Assembly: GCA_049999805.1 (NCBI GenBank)
Contig: JBNGIO010005789.1
Location: forward strand, 1-31,442
DNA length: 31,442 bases
Source: Folioceros fuciformis
Lineage: Eukaryota > Anthocerotophyta > Anthocerotopsida > Anthocerotales
Direction: 5' to 3'
In this document: positions 18,906 through 30,100 of the stretch, one piece after another
Layout: each line of letters begins with the position of its first letter
Position numbering within the stretch: the first letter of the stretch is position 1
Position numbers and translations under genes: made by a program
Notes under the pieces: generated by a model
Told to the model about the DNA's origin: nothing
What the model saw: the letters and a program-made list of their open reading frames with translations, nothing else
Database searches by the model: none

Positions 18906-20001
18906 GAAGACAAGAAATCTTTGTGGGTTGCCCTACTACTTTGGGTAAAGTGCACACCGCATAGTCAGGCTTGTGATAGGTTAGATTGAGCTGCTCCTCT
19001 CCTAGGACTACATCTGATGCATCCAGGAGCACATGCCAACAATTCCTTTGAGCTTCTGAAACCCAATGCAATGAGTTTCGGGTGCCCATATTATCTGCTG
19101 CATACGCAAATGCAAACAATCCCTTTGGACTATGCTTGATCTTCTTCCTCAGTTGCTGGCTCAACTGCGAACCCGCCTTCCTGAGATCAAGCCAGTCCAT
19201 GGGCGCCGAGACGACCTTGGACTCCTTAGGTACAGCATAATCTCGTATGCCATCCACCTTGCTATCAAGGACCGTGAGATAGACGTTGTATCTGAAGAAC
19301 GGATAGCTCTCCCCTATGAGACTCAAAGCTTCCCTACTGCTTGAGATGAACACGACGAAGTAGTCGTCCTCATGCAAACCACAATGCCGTAGCACGCGAT
19401 TCCTTGCGTGCATCTCCGGGATGGAAATGGAATTATCTGGAGAAGACGACTTCTTGGCCAAGATATCCGACAACCTAGAAGGCTCCAGCTGCATCCGCTT
19501 TGTTTCTGGCAAGGTGCTACCGAAAACAGCCGACATATCTTTGGAAGAAGCATATCCCGGCGAGGTTCTGGAGTGCGACCCAGAACTGCTGCAGCTGCTG
19601 CCATCCTCATTGTACTCCTGATCCTCCCTCACAGTGGATAGATTTACCGCCGATGATGACCCCTCATATATCTCAGGGTACCTGGCTTTCACGTACTCTT
19701 CTACGTACTGCATCTCCATGGGCGTGATGGGGCTGGACCATCTCAGGTTCAGTCCATGCAACGTCGACATGGCTTCTGCGACGATGTGCGGAGGGATGAC
19801 GAAGGTCCGTGCCTGTGCCCCCCATCACCATCACCATCATCACCAGTCGGGACGCCAGTCATATAACTCCACAACCTAACAAAAGCAGAAAGGAAGAAGG
19901 CAAGCCAAAAGCTGCAGACAGAATAGTACCAGTGGCTCATCCTCTTTGCTCTGGTGGTGCCTGCGAGGCCAACCCTCCGCTGCTGCTGTGTTGGAGCTCA
20001 T
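18874..20001 (-). CDS. MoCo-sulfurase-like (class V aminotransferase fold) protein, shortened
   Basis: Predicted 336 residues from exon 1 20001-19930 (MSSNTAAAEGW...EDEPL) and exon 2 19812-18874, joined in phase 0 by a GTACTA donor and GGCACAG acceptor. It resembles the plant family related to the N-terminal PLP-binding domain of molybdenum cofactor sulfurase. Recognisable parts are HARNRVLRHCGLHEDDYFVV, the ESYPFFRYNVY block, GLFAFAYAADNMG, NCWHVLLDASDVVLG and PDYAVCTLPKVVGQPT. In the last, the Lys before VVGQPT aligns with the PLP Schiff-base lysine. The early D-Y/H-x-G block usual in the family is missing and a Ser-rich linker stands in its place. The frame ends at ...RRSSFATC, far short of the roughly 600-900 residues of relatives. 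A GTACGT site at 18898 could be a donor to an unseen exon. It may be a truncated gene. Upstream exons are possible. Confidence 0.65.
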
Positions 20002-21136
20002 AATGCCGCTGCCGCTCCTGCTGGATATCCTGCCCGCAGAATATCGCAGATCCCACCAAGTCAGGAACGAGGGAGCTGAGCCCTGCTTGATCCGTGGCTG
20101 CTCTCTACTGACCACAAGAGTGTAACGTATTCACACTTGGAATCAATCCAACTCGGCAGCAGAATTCATCCCTCTAACTCCTCCATACCACACTTTCAGA
20201 AACAGCAGCAACTTGCCAAACCACGCACGAACGAAGGACCCGCTAAGCCCCATGGACCAGATCTCCTCAACATCACGCCCCCACATAACCGGAAGCAATC
20301 CCACTTACTCTGGTACCTCAATTCGAACGCACAGCCCAGCTACGGAACACCAATATCCCCCAGAGCAGAGCCGAGACCAGGCTGCGCTTCTTCCTGCCCG
20401 TACAACCCACCTCCGCCCAATGTCCCAGACATCCCAGGCAAGCGGATTGTGGGCCAGTCAAGAGATTGCGCCACGCACCAGTCCCAGCTCAGCTCAGACA
20501 CCCAGCGCAGCACAACCCACAACAGCCCAGCACATCACTTCACAGCCCAGCCCAGCCCAGCCCAGCCCAGCACAGTACAGCAAAGCCCAGCAAGGCAGCG
20601 TCCCCCCTCTGCTCTCCTGCCCTGTGGAGGGCAACACTGGATTTCACGCTGCCCCGATTGCACAGTGCCCAGCCCCTCGACGCAAGACCAACCAAAGACA
20701 GTGTACATGGTTGTTTCTCAGAACTTGGCCTCTTTGGACGGTAGCTGTGATTACTCCTTGTGGAAGACCGTTCCGCATCTTGAAGCTTGACTCGCCTTGT
20801 CATTTCCTCCAATTTCTTTTAACGCCACCTTCCCAGTCGCTTTTTCTTTTTATCTGGGCACACCATACTTCTCCGCACCCAAACTTTGTTACCTACCAAC
20901 TGTGGGCACTTGGAGATACCGAGGAACCCCCTTTGCTTTGTCATACATATGTCCTGGGAGCACGGATTTGTCTTTCTTCACACTCTGGCTTGTCTGGCCT
21001 TTGGTTCTAGGGCTCCCTTCTTTCCTTTTCCGCTCCCGCTCTGTCGTGGATTCAAAGAAAATGCAAGTGTTTTTTGTCCTGCGCCTGCTTGGGTCGTAAA
21101 GACATGTGAGGACTCCTTAGTCTCCACGCTCTCGGC
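20002..21136. promoter_or_regulatory. Divergent region between MoCo-sulfurase-like gene and Virilizer
   Basis: About 1.1 kb separating two divergent start codons; it should contain both promoters and 5' UTRs. The left half is C-rich and holds five CCCAG repeats (20546-20570). Open frames of 200-265 codons on the plus strand (20137-21010) are proline- and serine-rich, follow this C-rich composition and resemble no family. The right half is pyrimidine-rich (TTTCCTTTTCC-like runs) as in many plant 5' leaders. No TATA box was confirmed. Confidence 0.45.
20546..20570. repeat. (CCCAG)5 microsatellite
   Basis: Five perfect CCCAG units, with further CCAGC/ACAGC variants on both sides. Confidence 0.9.
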
Positions 21137-24100
21137 ATGGGTGGCTCCGACCTTTGCGTGTTGTTCGCCGATTCCTTTGCGCATGGGGAAGTGAGGGACC
21201 ATGTGGACGAGGTGACTGGAGCGATTTTTTATTGCATTGCAGGATTGGTGGATTCTCTCCAGCTCCCCTCAGTTGCGGTGCTTTCTCTGAAACTGGATGT
21301 TGCAGGTGCGGTTCGATGAGCCGGTTGTCATCTGTGGATGTGAGGTGGTGGACGCTGGCGCTTCTTCGCTCTGTCCAGCGTTGTCGTTGAGGGGGTACGT
21401 TTGTTTTGGAATTTCACCTCGTTTCATGGCTTGTCGGGGATAGCAGGACTGACGGTGGGAATCTATTTGATGGGGCTGCAGGATCACCAGACCAGCATCC
21501 TTCCCCCTGGAGATATACGTTCGAAGTGGTGGCGATGCCCGGTTCAAACAGATTAGCCCTACTTTTTTGTATGCTTCATCTTCCTCCGAGCAGATCGATG
21601 TTCAGGTGAGCAGTCGAAGGATTTATTCCTGATTAACAGCTCTGTATGGCTTGGGCTGCAAGACCTGGAGTGTGTGGGCCTTAGTATGTTGCTCTTCCTT
21701 GTGGTGGTGGCAGGCTCTTGTGACTGACCATTTGGTTGTGCGGGGCCATTACTCTGCTCTTACCCTGGTGGTTTTCGGGAATGCTGTCGCTGATTTCTCG
21801 AAGGACATGGAAGTAGAGAATGCTACCATGTCTGAAGCGGCTAGCAAAGTTGAGGTATCGTGGCGTCTTCAGCAGCTGAAACTTATCTCGAACAGGTCGA
21901 GACAGGTGCCAGCTGTTAGGCAGCTGCTTCAGTTTGCCTTGACTGGAGATCATGTTTCTATAGATAGTAAATGGGTGCAAAAAGTGGTGAAGACTCTCCT
22001 TTCTGCCTCTTCTTCACTCTTTCCACCTCTCAGGAAGTTACATGGGCCTGCAAGTGTTAGCCGGTGGTCATCCTTTGTGAAGTACACTGCAGGTGAGGTC
22101 CAGGACTCGCAGAAGGATGAGCGGAATGTAGATGATGTGCATGAGACTTTTCAGATTCTTCATGAACAGCTGCATGAGCAAGTAGAGCATGGGAAGAGCG
22201 TGGAGGAAATACTAGAGCCTCAATGTGCATCTGAAGGAAAGGTAGAGCCTATTGTTTTCAAACAAAGTCCTGGTCAGCAAGTTCTCAAGGACGAGGAATG
22301 TGGCAAATGTCACCCTGAACAACAGTTGAAACTTCAGTCGGAGGCTGGGCAGAACCATGCGTGGCAGAGTGATGAGAAACAGAAGCTGGGTCCCCAGCGT
22401 CAAGAAAGTGAAAAGCAAGAGATTGCGGGTGACCATCAAGAGAAGCCAGAGGTTGAGCATGGTTATGAAGGGGAGCCAGAGACTGACAGTGATCATCAAG
22501 CGAAGCAAGGGATTGAGGGTCACCAGCAAGAGAAGCCAGAACTAGGGACTGACCAGCAAGAGAAGCCAGAGCTAGAGACTGACGAGCAAGAGAAGCCAGA
22601 GCTTAAGACTTACCAACAAGAGAAGCCAGAGATTGAGGGCGACCATGAAGAGAATCCAGAGATCGAGGGTGACCATGAAGAGAAGCCAGAGATGGAGGGT
22701 GACCATGAAGAGAACCTAGAGATGGAGGATAGCCCTGGAGAGAGGCCAGAGATCGAGGGTAGCCATCAAGAGAAGCCAGACACTGTTACAGACGAAGAAG
22801 AGATTCAGCCCGAAGCACAAAAGGACCAGGAACGGAAGATAGAACCTCAGAACAACCAGGAAGGAAAGCCTGACTTCGAAGACAACCTAGAAGCGAGGCT
22901 TGACATTCAAAACAACGAACAAAACCTTGAAAATCACGACCAAGAGGAACCAGTTGTAAAGGACCAGGAAGAGGAGCTTAAGAATGGGCAACGAGAGAAC
23001 CCACAACTTGAGTGTGACGATGAGGTGTGCGTGTCAGTAAAGAGCGTGGAGGTCAAAGATGACCATGACAACGATGGAAAGGCTGCTGGTGAAGGAGGAA
23101 GTTCATTTGAAGAAGCCATGACGATGGAGGCGGATGATCATCACAGTAACGTGCTAGGATGTCTGACCGATGTTGATGAAGTCAGACTGTCCCCCATGAT
23201 AGAGTTGATAGTTTCGTGGATTCAGGCTGGTGTGGAGCAAGCAAAAAGCTCCTCTGAGGGCATTATTCTGGTACTCCTACAGTTTTATATTTTCATAAAA
23301 AATTGGCTATTCGTGTCTCTCCTGGACTCTTTGTAACAGCACGAACTCTGCAGGTGGATAGCCTTATTGCAGGTCTGGCTGCTGCACAGCTAGTTTGTTT
23401 GGATGCTGAATGCTGCAGCAAATTTGTGGAGGTCGGTGGAATCAAAGTTGTGATGGATGTGCTAATGGATGGTGCTTTCGACAACTCTGCCATCTGTCTT
23501 CTGGCGCTCAGGGCTATTGAGTGCTGCTCTTGTCACGCCATAGCTTGTAATGCTCTGTCAAGCTGGCACAACTCCCAAGCACCTCCTGGGGGTGGACATA
23601 TGGATGCATCTGTTTCCCCTATTCAGTGCACGCCTCTGCTGCAGCTTTTAGCTCAGCCTCTCAGGCAGCCTGTTGCTCAGCTTGTACTGTGTGTTCTCCA
23701 GAGACTCCGTGCTTCTGAAGCTGCAGCCACGTTTCAGGTCTGTCTTTTCATACAGGGCTTTTTTGCTTGTGCTTCTCAGTTGCTCAAATTGCACTTCTCA
23801 CATACCGAAAACGAACTGCACCTGCAGTGCACCGCAGACATGGTTTTGCAGAAGTCAGACGAGAGTTGTGAATGTGATGACAGAAAGTTACTGGACAGAA
23901 TGGCATTGGCATTGACTGAGTTGCAGGTTTGTATGCATCTCTGTTGTGTTGAAATTGTGATGCAAAACCCAATGTCAATTGCATGTAGTCACAATTTCTT
24001 CCATATTGTTATCTTCTCACTTAATTGAGCAGAAGTGTCTAGTCATCATGGATTCCACAGTGGAGGGATGTTCACCAATTCTATTGGCAAAAGCTCTTGG

Positions 24101-27100
24101 TTTCAGCATAGACGGAAATGGTCAAAAGTCCACATTTGGCACGAAGCTTATGTCAGGACCAGAGGACATAGACCCATATGTGCTCGCCATTCTTCAGGTA
24201 GTAAATTGCTCTCGAATTTTTCATCCTTATCCCATCATGAACAACACTTACCAAAGCGCTGTTGTAGAGGACATGGTTATGTGGAATGAGAATTTCCACA
24301 TTGTAGTCTGGAACCTAAGGCACTTCCATATGTCTGGCATGTCGGTGCATGCAGGAAAGGAGAATCATACCCTCGTTGGCTGCTCTTCTTGCAGCTCTAG
24401 TTTTCAGGTCTGCTGAAGGAACTGTGGCAAGCTCATGCCAGAATCTGCTGTCCGCTGTCCACTCTCTTGTTCTGACCCTAGTAAGCTGCAAATCTGGTGA
24501 GTACCTTTGTATTCTGTGACCTTGTGAACTTGTACGAATCTGTGGATCCTTAACTGACAGTATGTTAGCTCTCTGTAGGGTCTATATTTCTTTGTTCGGA
24601 GCCAGATGCAGCCGGATCTTTGGCAGCAGTCTTACAGGGTCCAAATGATTTTCAAGAACAGGAACATCTGCCTGTGCGCTATGCAAGAGCTCTCCAGTCT
24701 GTTGGTTTGCTTCACCAACCAAAGGATCTGGGGAGGATTCTCCAAACAAGCTTGTTTGTGGTTCGTTGCCTATCTAGCACGCATCTTGTGGTGCCTTTAT
24801 GGTTCTTTGTAGCTTGAGCGGCATGCTTACTCACATATGTATGTTTTCCTCTTCTCCTCACATACAATTCCTCCTCTTAACATTCAAAAGTCCTAGCCAA
24901 CAGTTTGCTGCGTATTTTGCAGACACAAGCTATAGATAAGTTTCTTGTTGCTGGGGTGGAAGCACAGGAAGTATTTTGGGCTCTTAGAGATCTAGTGGCA
25001 ATATCCAGGTATGCACAAGGCTGCTTGTTTGAGAGAAGAGATTTCTTCAGTTGTTGAGTGAGGAGAGCGTGCAAGCTATTGGCAAATGTGGGGTTTACTT
25101 TTGTTTTTTCCTTTTGTATCTGCAGGTCAGAAAGTGGCAGACAGGCAGTAATGTCAATTGTCTGGTTTCCGGAGGTATGAATAGTTCAGTGTTTTTATGT
25201 CAGCTGTCAAGCTGAAAGTAAATCGAAATCTGTAAATCGAAGTCTGCTAACGCTCTATTTCAGGCCCTGTCGATGTTGAAGGATACTATACAGCAAGGGC
25301 CTGAGTCAGCTCCACCATCTCTAGCAGGTAGTGTACTATAGTTTTGAATGATTGTTAACGAGTGGGGTTGTAATGTCATGATCCTCAAGCTAAGTTGGTT
25401 GAACCTTTTCTTTTTTCAGAAGGGGCAGCCTTGAGGTGTGCTGCAATGCACTTCGCAGGTGAAATCTTGCAGGTGGTCCTCTCTGATCCATCACCTGCGA
25501 CACTACTATTGTGGATGCCCCATGCTATTCCCTTGCAGGAGGCTCTGCAAACCAGGCCAGCAGCTCAAGTTGACTTGTCCCTCCCAAATAGTCGATCTGA
25601 CAAAGATGCATTATGTGGACGCCTCCTCTCGTGGGTGGACGCAGCCGTAGTGTACCAGAAGGGGGGTGTAGTTGGCTTGCTCAAATATGTTGCAGGCCTT
25701 GCGGCAGGTGCTGTACAGCAACTCACTTCAAATGGCCTCTCACCGGGTGAGGGTGTAGAGTTTGACAGAAACAAGTCAAATGAATCGGGTGGGACTGTTG
25801 ACTTCCCAAACGTCCCTCCTTGTTCCTTTGTGAAAGGGGTTGGACAGACTGCCACAAGACTGGCTAATGCTGCTGTTCCTCAACTGACAGTGGCATTTCG
25901 CATTTTAGCCCACGTCTCATCTGACCCTGTAAGAAATATGTCCAAAAGTATCCTTCAATTGTCAGGTCGTTAGTTTGCGAAATCAATTGTTGTCTGGTCT
26001 TTTCGAATGAACACACTGCTGTGTTCTGTCCTAATGCAACTTGCCGTCACTGTTGTGAAGAGCGTTGCTGCTCTCCTGTATGGAGAGGGTGCCATGGAAA
26101 GCTTGCTCAATGTGCTTGAGCAATGTTCAACTGCTTTTCACCAGTCGCCAGTAAATCAAGGTTCGACTATACCTGATTACCAGCTGTACAGTGGATCGAA
26201 AACTCTGGGCGTAGCAGTTATATATGCCTGGTGTCCTGCAGATGAAAACTTATATGAGGACGCTGAAGATGGTGTAGCAGAAGAGTTGACTGGACGGGTG
26301 ATCGAACGTTGCCTAATGGCATTGCTGTTCCATGCATTGTTGGTTCTACTAAATATTCTGAAAAGGCTTCAGGTACTGTGAGGGAGGTTATGTATGCCGG
26401 CAGATGAAGTTCTCTGCAGTTTGGAGGGTATGTCTTCACAATGAGGAGTCCATGTTGTGGCTGAAAACTTCCGTCATCTCTCCTGTGCAGACTGCAGTCC
26501 AGTCATTCCAAAATTCAAAATTGGTGGATCTGCTTTTGCGACTGCATCATTGCTTCAGGTAGATTGAATTAGTTTCATGGCATTATTTGTGCATGTCCAT
26601 CGCTGTACTTTCTCTCTTAAGACTGGAAATAGCTTCCTTGTGCTGACGGCTAGATCCCTGTGTTGTGACACATCGGTACAGTGTGCGTATGATGTCGTTT
26701 GGAACAGTCCCACCATCTTCTTGGACGGGGGGCACATTGGATGTGGGGGCCATCTGCAAAGTCTTAGCCTCAATCTTGGCTCTGTGGCCAATCTATGGCT
26801 GGGCACCGGCACTTCTTCCTCGTCTGCTTGGCACCAGCAGCATGCCCACAACGGCCACAACTGCAGATTGGCTCCCCCCAGAGCCAGGCAAGGCGTGCAG
26901 TGCTCTCTTCTTAGTGGTCTGCACCATCTCTGTATTACCCCTTCTGTTCAGCACGTAGTTATCATCAGCTGTTTGGCTGGACTCCGCAACAGTCATTTTA
27001 TGGTTTGTAACTTGTGACCAATTCCAACAGAGGGATATGCTGCCAACAGAGCTGAAGCACTGTAGGCGCGGTTCAGATGTCTTCAGAACGCTAGCTGTGG

Positions 27101-30100
27101 GGACTCTGATAGGTCCCAGCAGCTTGTCAATGCTGGACTGGCACGTGCAGGACTCTCGTTTAGAGAAACTGCTACAGGGATTCGTCCCTCATCTGAGCTA
27201 CCTGGCGGAAATGATTCTACAATACTCCACAACGGTACGCTCTGTACTCTCTTTGTCCTCGCAAATCATTTTTGAGTTCCTATGTCGCTCCATGTCAGAT
27301 CTGGAAAGAAACTGGTTTCATGTTGTGTGCTTCTTTCACAGACCTGCGGAGTGTTGCGCAACTTACTGACATCTGTCGTGGGAAAACTGGCATGCAAAAA
27401 CTGCAGTCATGCCAGTGTCCTAGTTAGTCCAGTGATGGCTTTTCTGAAGGAACACACAGATGGACGTGTGGCCTCTTCTGAACTTGACATCTGCAAGGTG
27501 CTTAAAACTTCGTAGCATTCCATGTGATGTTCAGGAGGACGCAGTTTGGTGGATTATGGTTTCTGCTAGAAATCTGTGAATAACAGAATGTGTTGCATCC
27601 CCAGGTGCAATGTGTGTTGGAATTTGTTGCTCAGCTGGCTTTACACCCTGGTTCAAAGGTAGGCTTCGTGATGCTACAGGTTAGTTGTATGCCAACAAGT
27701 ATTCCTTCCATTTACAGGTGTGTTTCTCAATGTGCCAGGCAGTTTTAATACAGGGAGGGATGGTAGATGTTTTGCTTCGGGTCGTTCAGGCTGAAAATCA
27801 GGGATTTCTTTTGACTGAAGCTAATCTGGATGAAGGGGCACTACATCATTTGAGATTGACATGCAGTTTGTTAAGTCTGAAAGCTATCACAGCCTTGTGT
27901 GATGTAGATATTTCCCGCCCTCCTATAGCATCATTGAAGAGGTATGCGGTTCTGAAAACGCTGACAGTTGCACTGTATCAATGGCATGTTATTTTAAGGA
28001 GAACGTAATATTAAAATCTTAGAACATCTATACAGACGGGCCATAGAAGATTGTCCAAGTCTTGGAGACTGTTGTCTGGTTGCTTCCACGCTTCTTTCTA
28101 TCTTCCAAGTATGGTGTTCCATAACCAAGCATGGTCTTATGCAGATTACAGAGCTTGTCTTGAGGCTCTTGTATTCTGATGCATTGTTCCTGATCCCACA
28201 GGATGCATCTCTGGATGTCGTGGATCATGTACTGGATGGGCTGGAAAAGCTATCAGGACATGATGTCGGGTGTGCAGCCTTCGCAACCGTTGCCCTACGA
28301 TATCTGCCAGACCATGATGACGTTGGAAAAGTCCACGATATGAAAGCGGAAAATGGACAAGCAACTCAAGAGGTTGCACATTCGGATGTCGTTGAAGAAA
28401 AGCCTGCAGAAAGGAGCATAGATGACAAGAAGAGCCCCCCTTTTCTCATATGCTGGAAACGACTTTTGTGTCTACTTCAAGATGATGGTGCTTCGCTACC
28501 AACTGTGCTTCAAGCAGTTCACAAGTTGTCACGTACATGTCTGGCACTGGCCTCCAATGAAAGCAGGTTAGTGCGTCCTCGAGAAGACGAATGAGATGCA
28601 GACCACCACTAATTTCAATTCTTTTCTGAACGAGGGAAGCTATTTCAATTGTGGATCTCTGCTGGTAGCGCGTCTGCAAATGCTGCAAGGTCGGGCAGTG
28701 TGCTGATTAGTTCGGCGCTGATGTGGCAGATGTGGCTTTTTGGCCCTGAAGATTTTAACTGGCGTGGGCCCTGAAGCAGAGAGGCTTTCAAATGAAGAAC
28801 TGTCGGAATCGGCGAAGTCTGTAGTAATTGCTGTGGAAGAGTTCTGTGAACGAGCTCCGCATCTTCTGGGAGATCTGACATCCGTTCCCTGTCCTGCTGG
28901 GATATCTATAGAGGTAGAGTTCTTGGGATGAAGAGTATTGGGTTTTAGATGCACATCTCTGACACGATTTGCTACTCCTGTTCACAGGTGAAACGACTGC
29001 TGAATTCCTTGCTGGACGTACTGGCAAGGCCAATGATCATGACGACGTGCACCTTAAGTGATGAGATTCAGTCCTTGATGAAAGGGATTTCTAGTCCTGA
29101 TCCTCCAAGTGTGGTGAAAGACGAAGAAGCAAATGCACTAGGACCTTTGGGGACGGGATTTCTATGTGCGATGGAAGATTGGGATATGGAACCAGACTTA
29201 CAGGTTACAAGCATGGACAAGTCAGTGGATACGTCTTCCAAGCATCTGAGGGAAAAGTTTGTGTGGGAGTGTCCTGCGCTCAGACAGGAAAAACCTTTAG
29301 TGTCCACCAATTTATCCAAGAGGAGGCCTATCACGACAGTTGACGTCGGGAACAAAAGGCATCGTGCAGATGTGATGGCAGCTGCCTCTGCTACCGAAGG
29401 TGTGTCAAGTGCTGGGGCTGGATCAACTGTGCAGTCTGCACGGGCTGGCGCTGCTGCTGTTAGCTCCGTTGCGCCTTCAAATCGACGGGACAGTTTCAGA
29501 CAACGAAAGCCCAACACAAGCCGGCCACCATCAGTGCACGTAGATGACTATCAAGCCCGGGAAAGAGGTGCTACAGGAGGAAGGCCTCCATCCATTCACG
29601 TAGATGAATTTGTTGCCCGGCAGCAGCGTGAAAGAGTGCAACTGGCAGCCGCCCCAGGCAGCACAACTCATACTCTCACAGGGTTGCAAACCTCTTCTGG
29701 AGCGGACACTCCTGGAATAAAGGAATCAGCTGGGGCGAAAAGTCAAGATGACAGTCAAGGGGATGCGGGGGAGTCTTCTGACTTAGCAGGTATCAAACCC
29801 GCAACACAGTCCGATTTTCAAGGTTGCATGCTTTCATTGTGCAGAGAAGCATGTTGCATTGTATACCTGCACCTCAAACCAAAATGTGATTGCAGGGCAA
29901 GGACCCTCTCCAATGGATGTGGAACCATTATCTCGTTCCGGGGAGGTACAATGTGGTCAAGATGGCTCATCCACAGCAGTTATGGCTCATTCCGAATTAG
30001 AGAGGCAAAGCCGTGATGTAACCTCTCACAAGCAAGAAGGTGGCGCAAAGCGAGGACTGCAACCCACCACAAAAACAGCTAGTGCCCGAACTTCTGGCAA

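Noticed and set aside
20137-21010. Plus-strand frames of 217 and 265 codons upstream of Virilizer
   Set aside because: They overlap each other in different frames, are Pro/Ser/Gln-rich because the DNA is C-rich with CCCAG repeats, and match no family. They lie in the expected promoter and leader.
22212-22529. Minus-strand Leu-rich frame inside Virilizer exon 4
   Set aside because: It is the antisense shadow of the acidic repeat.
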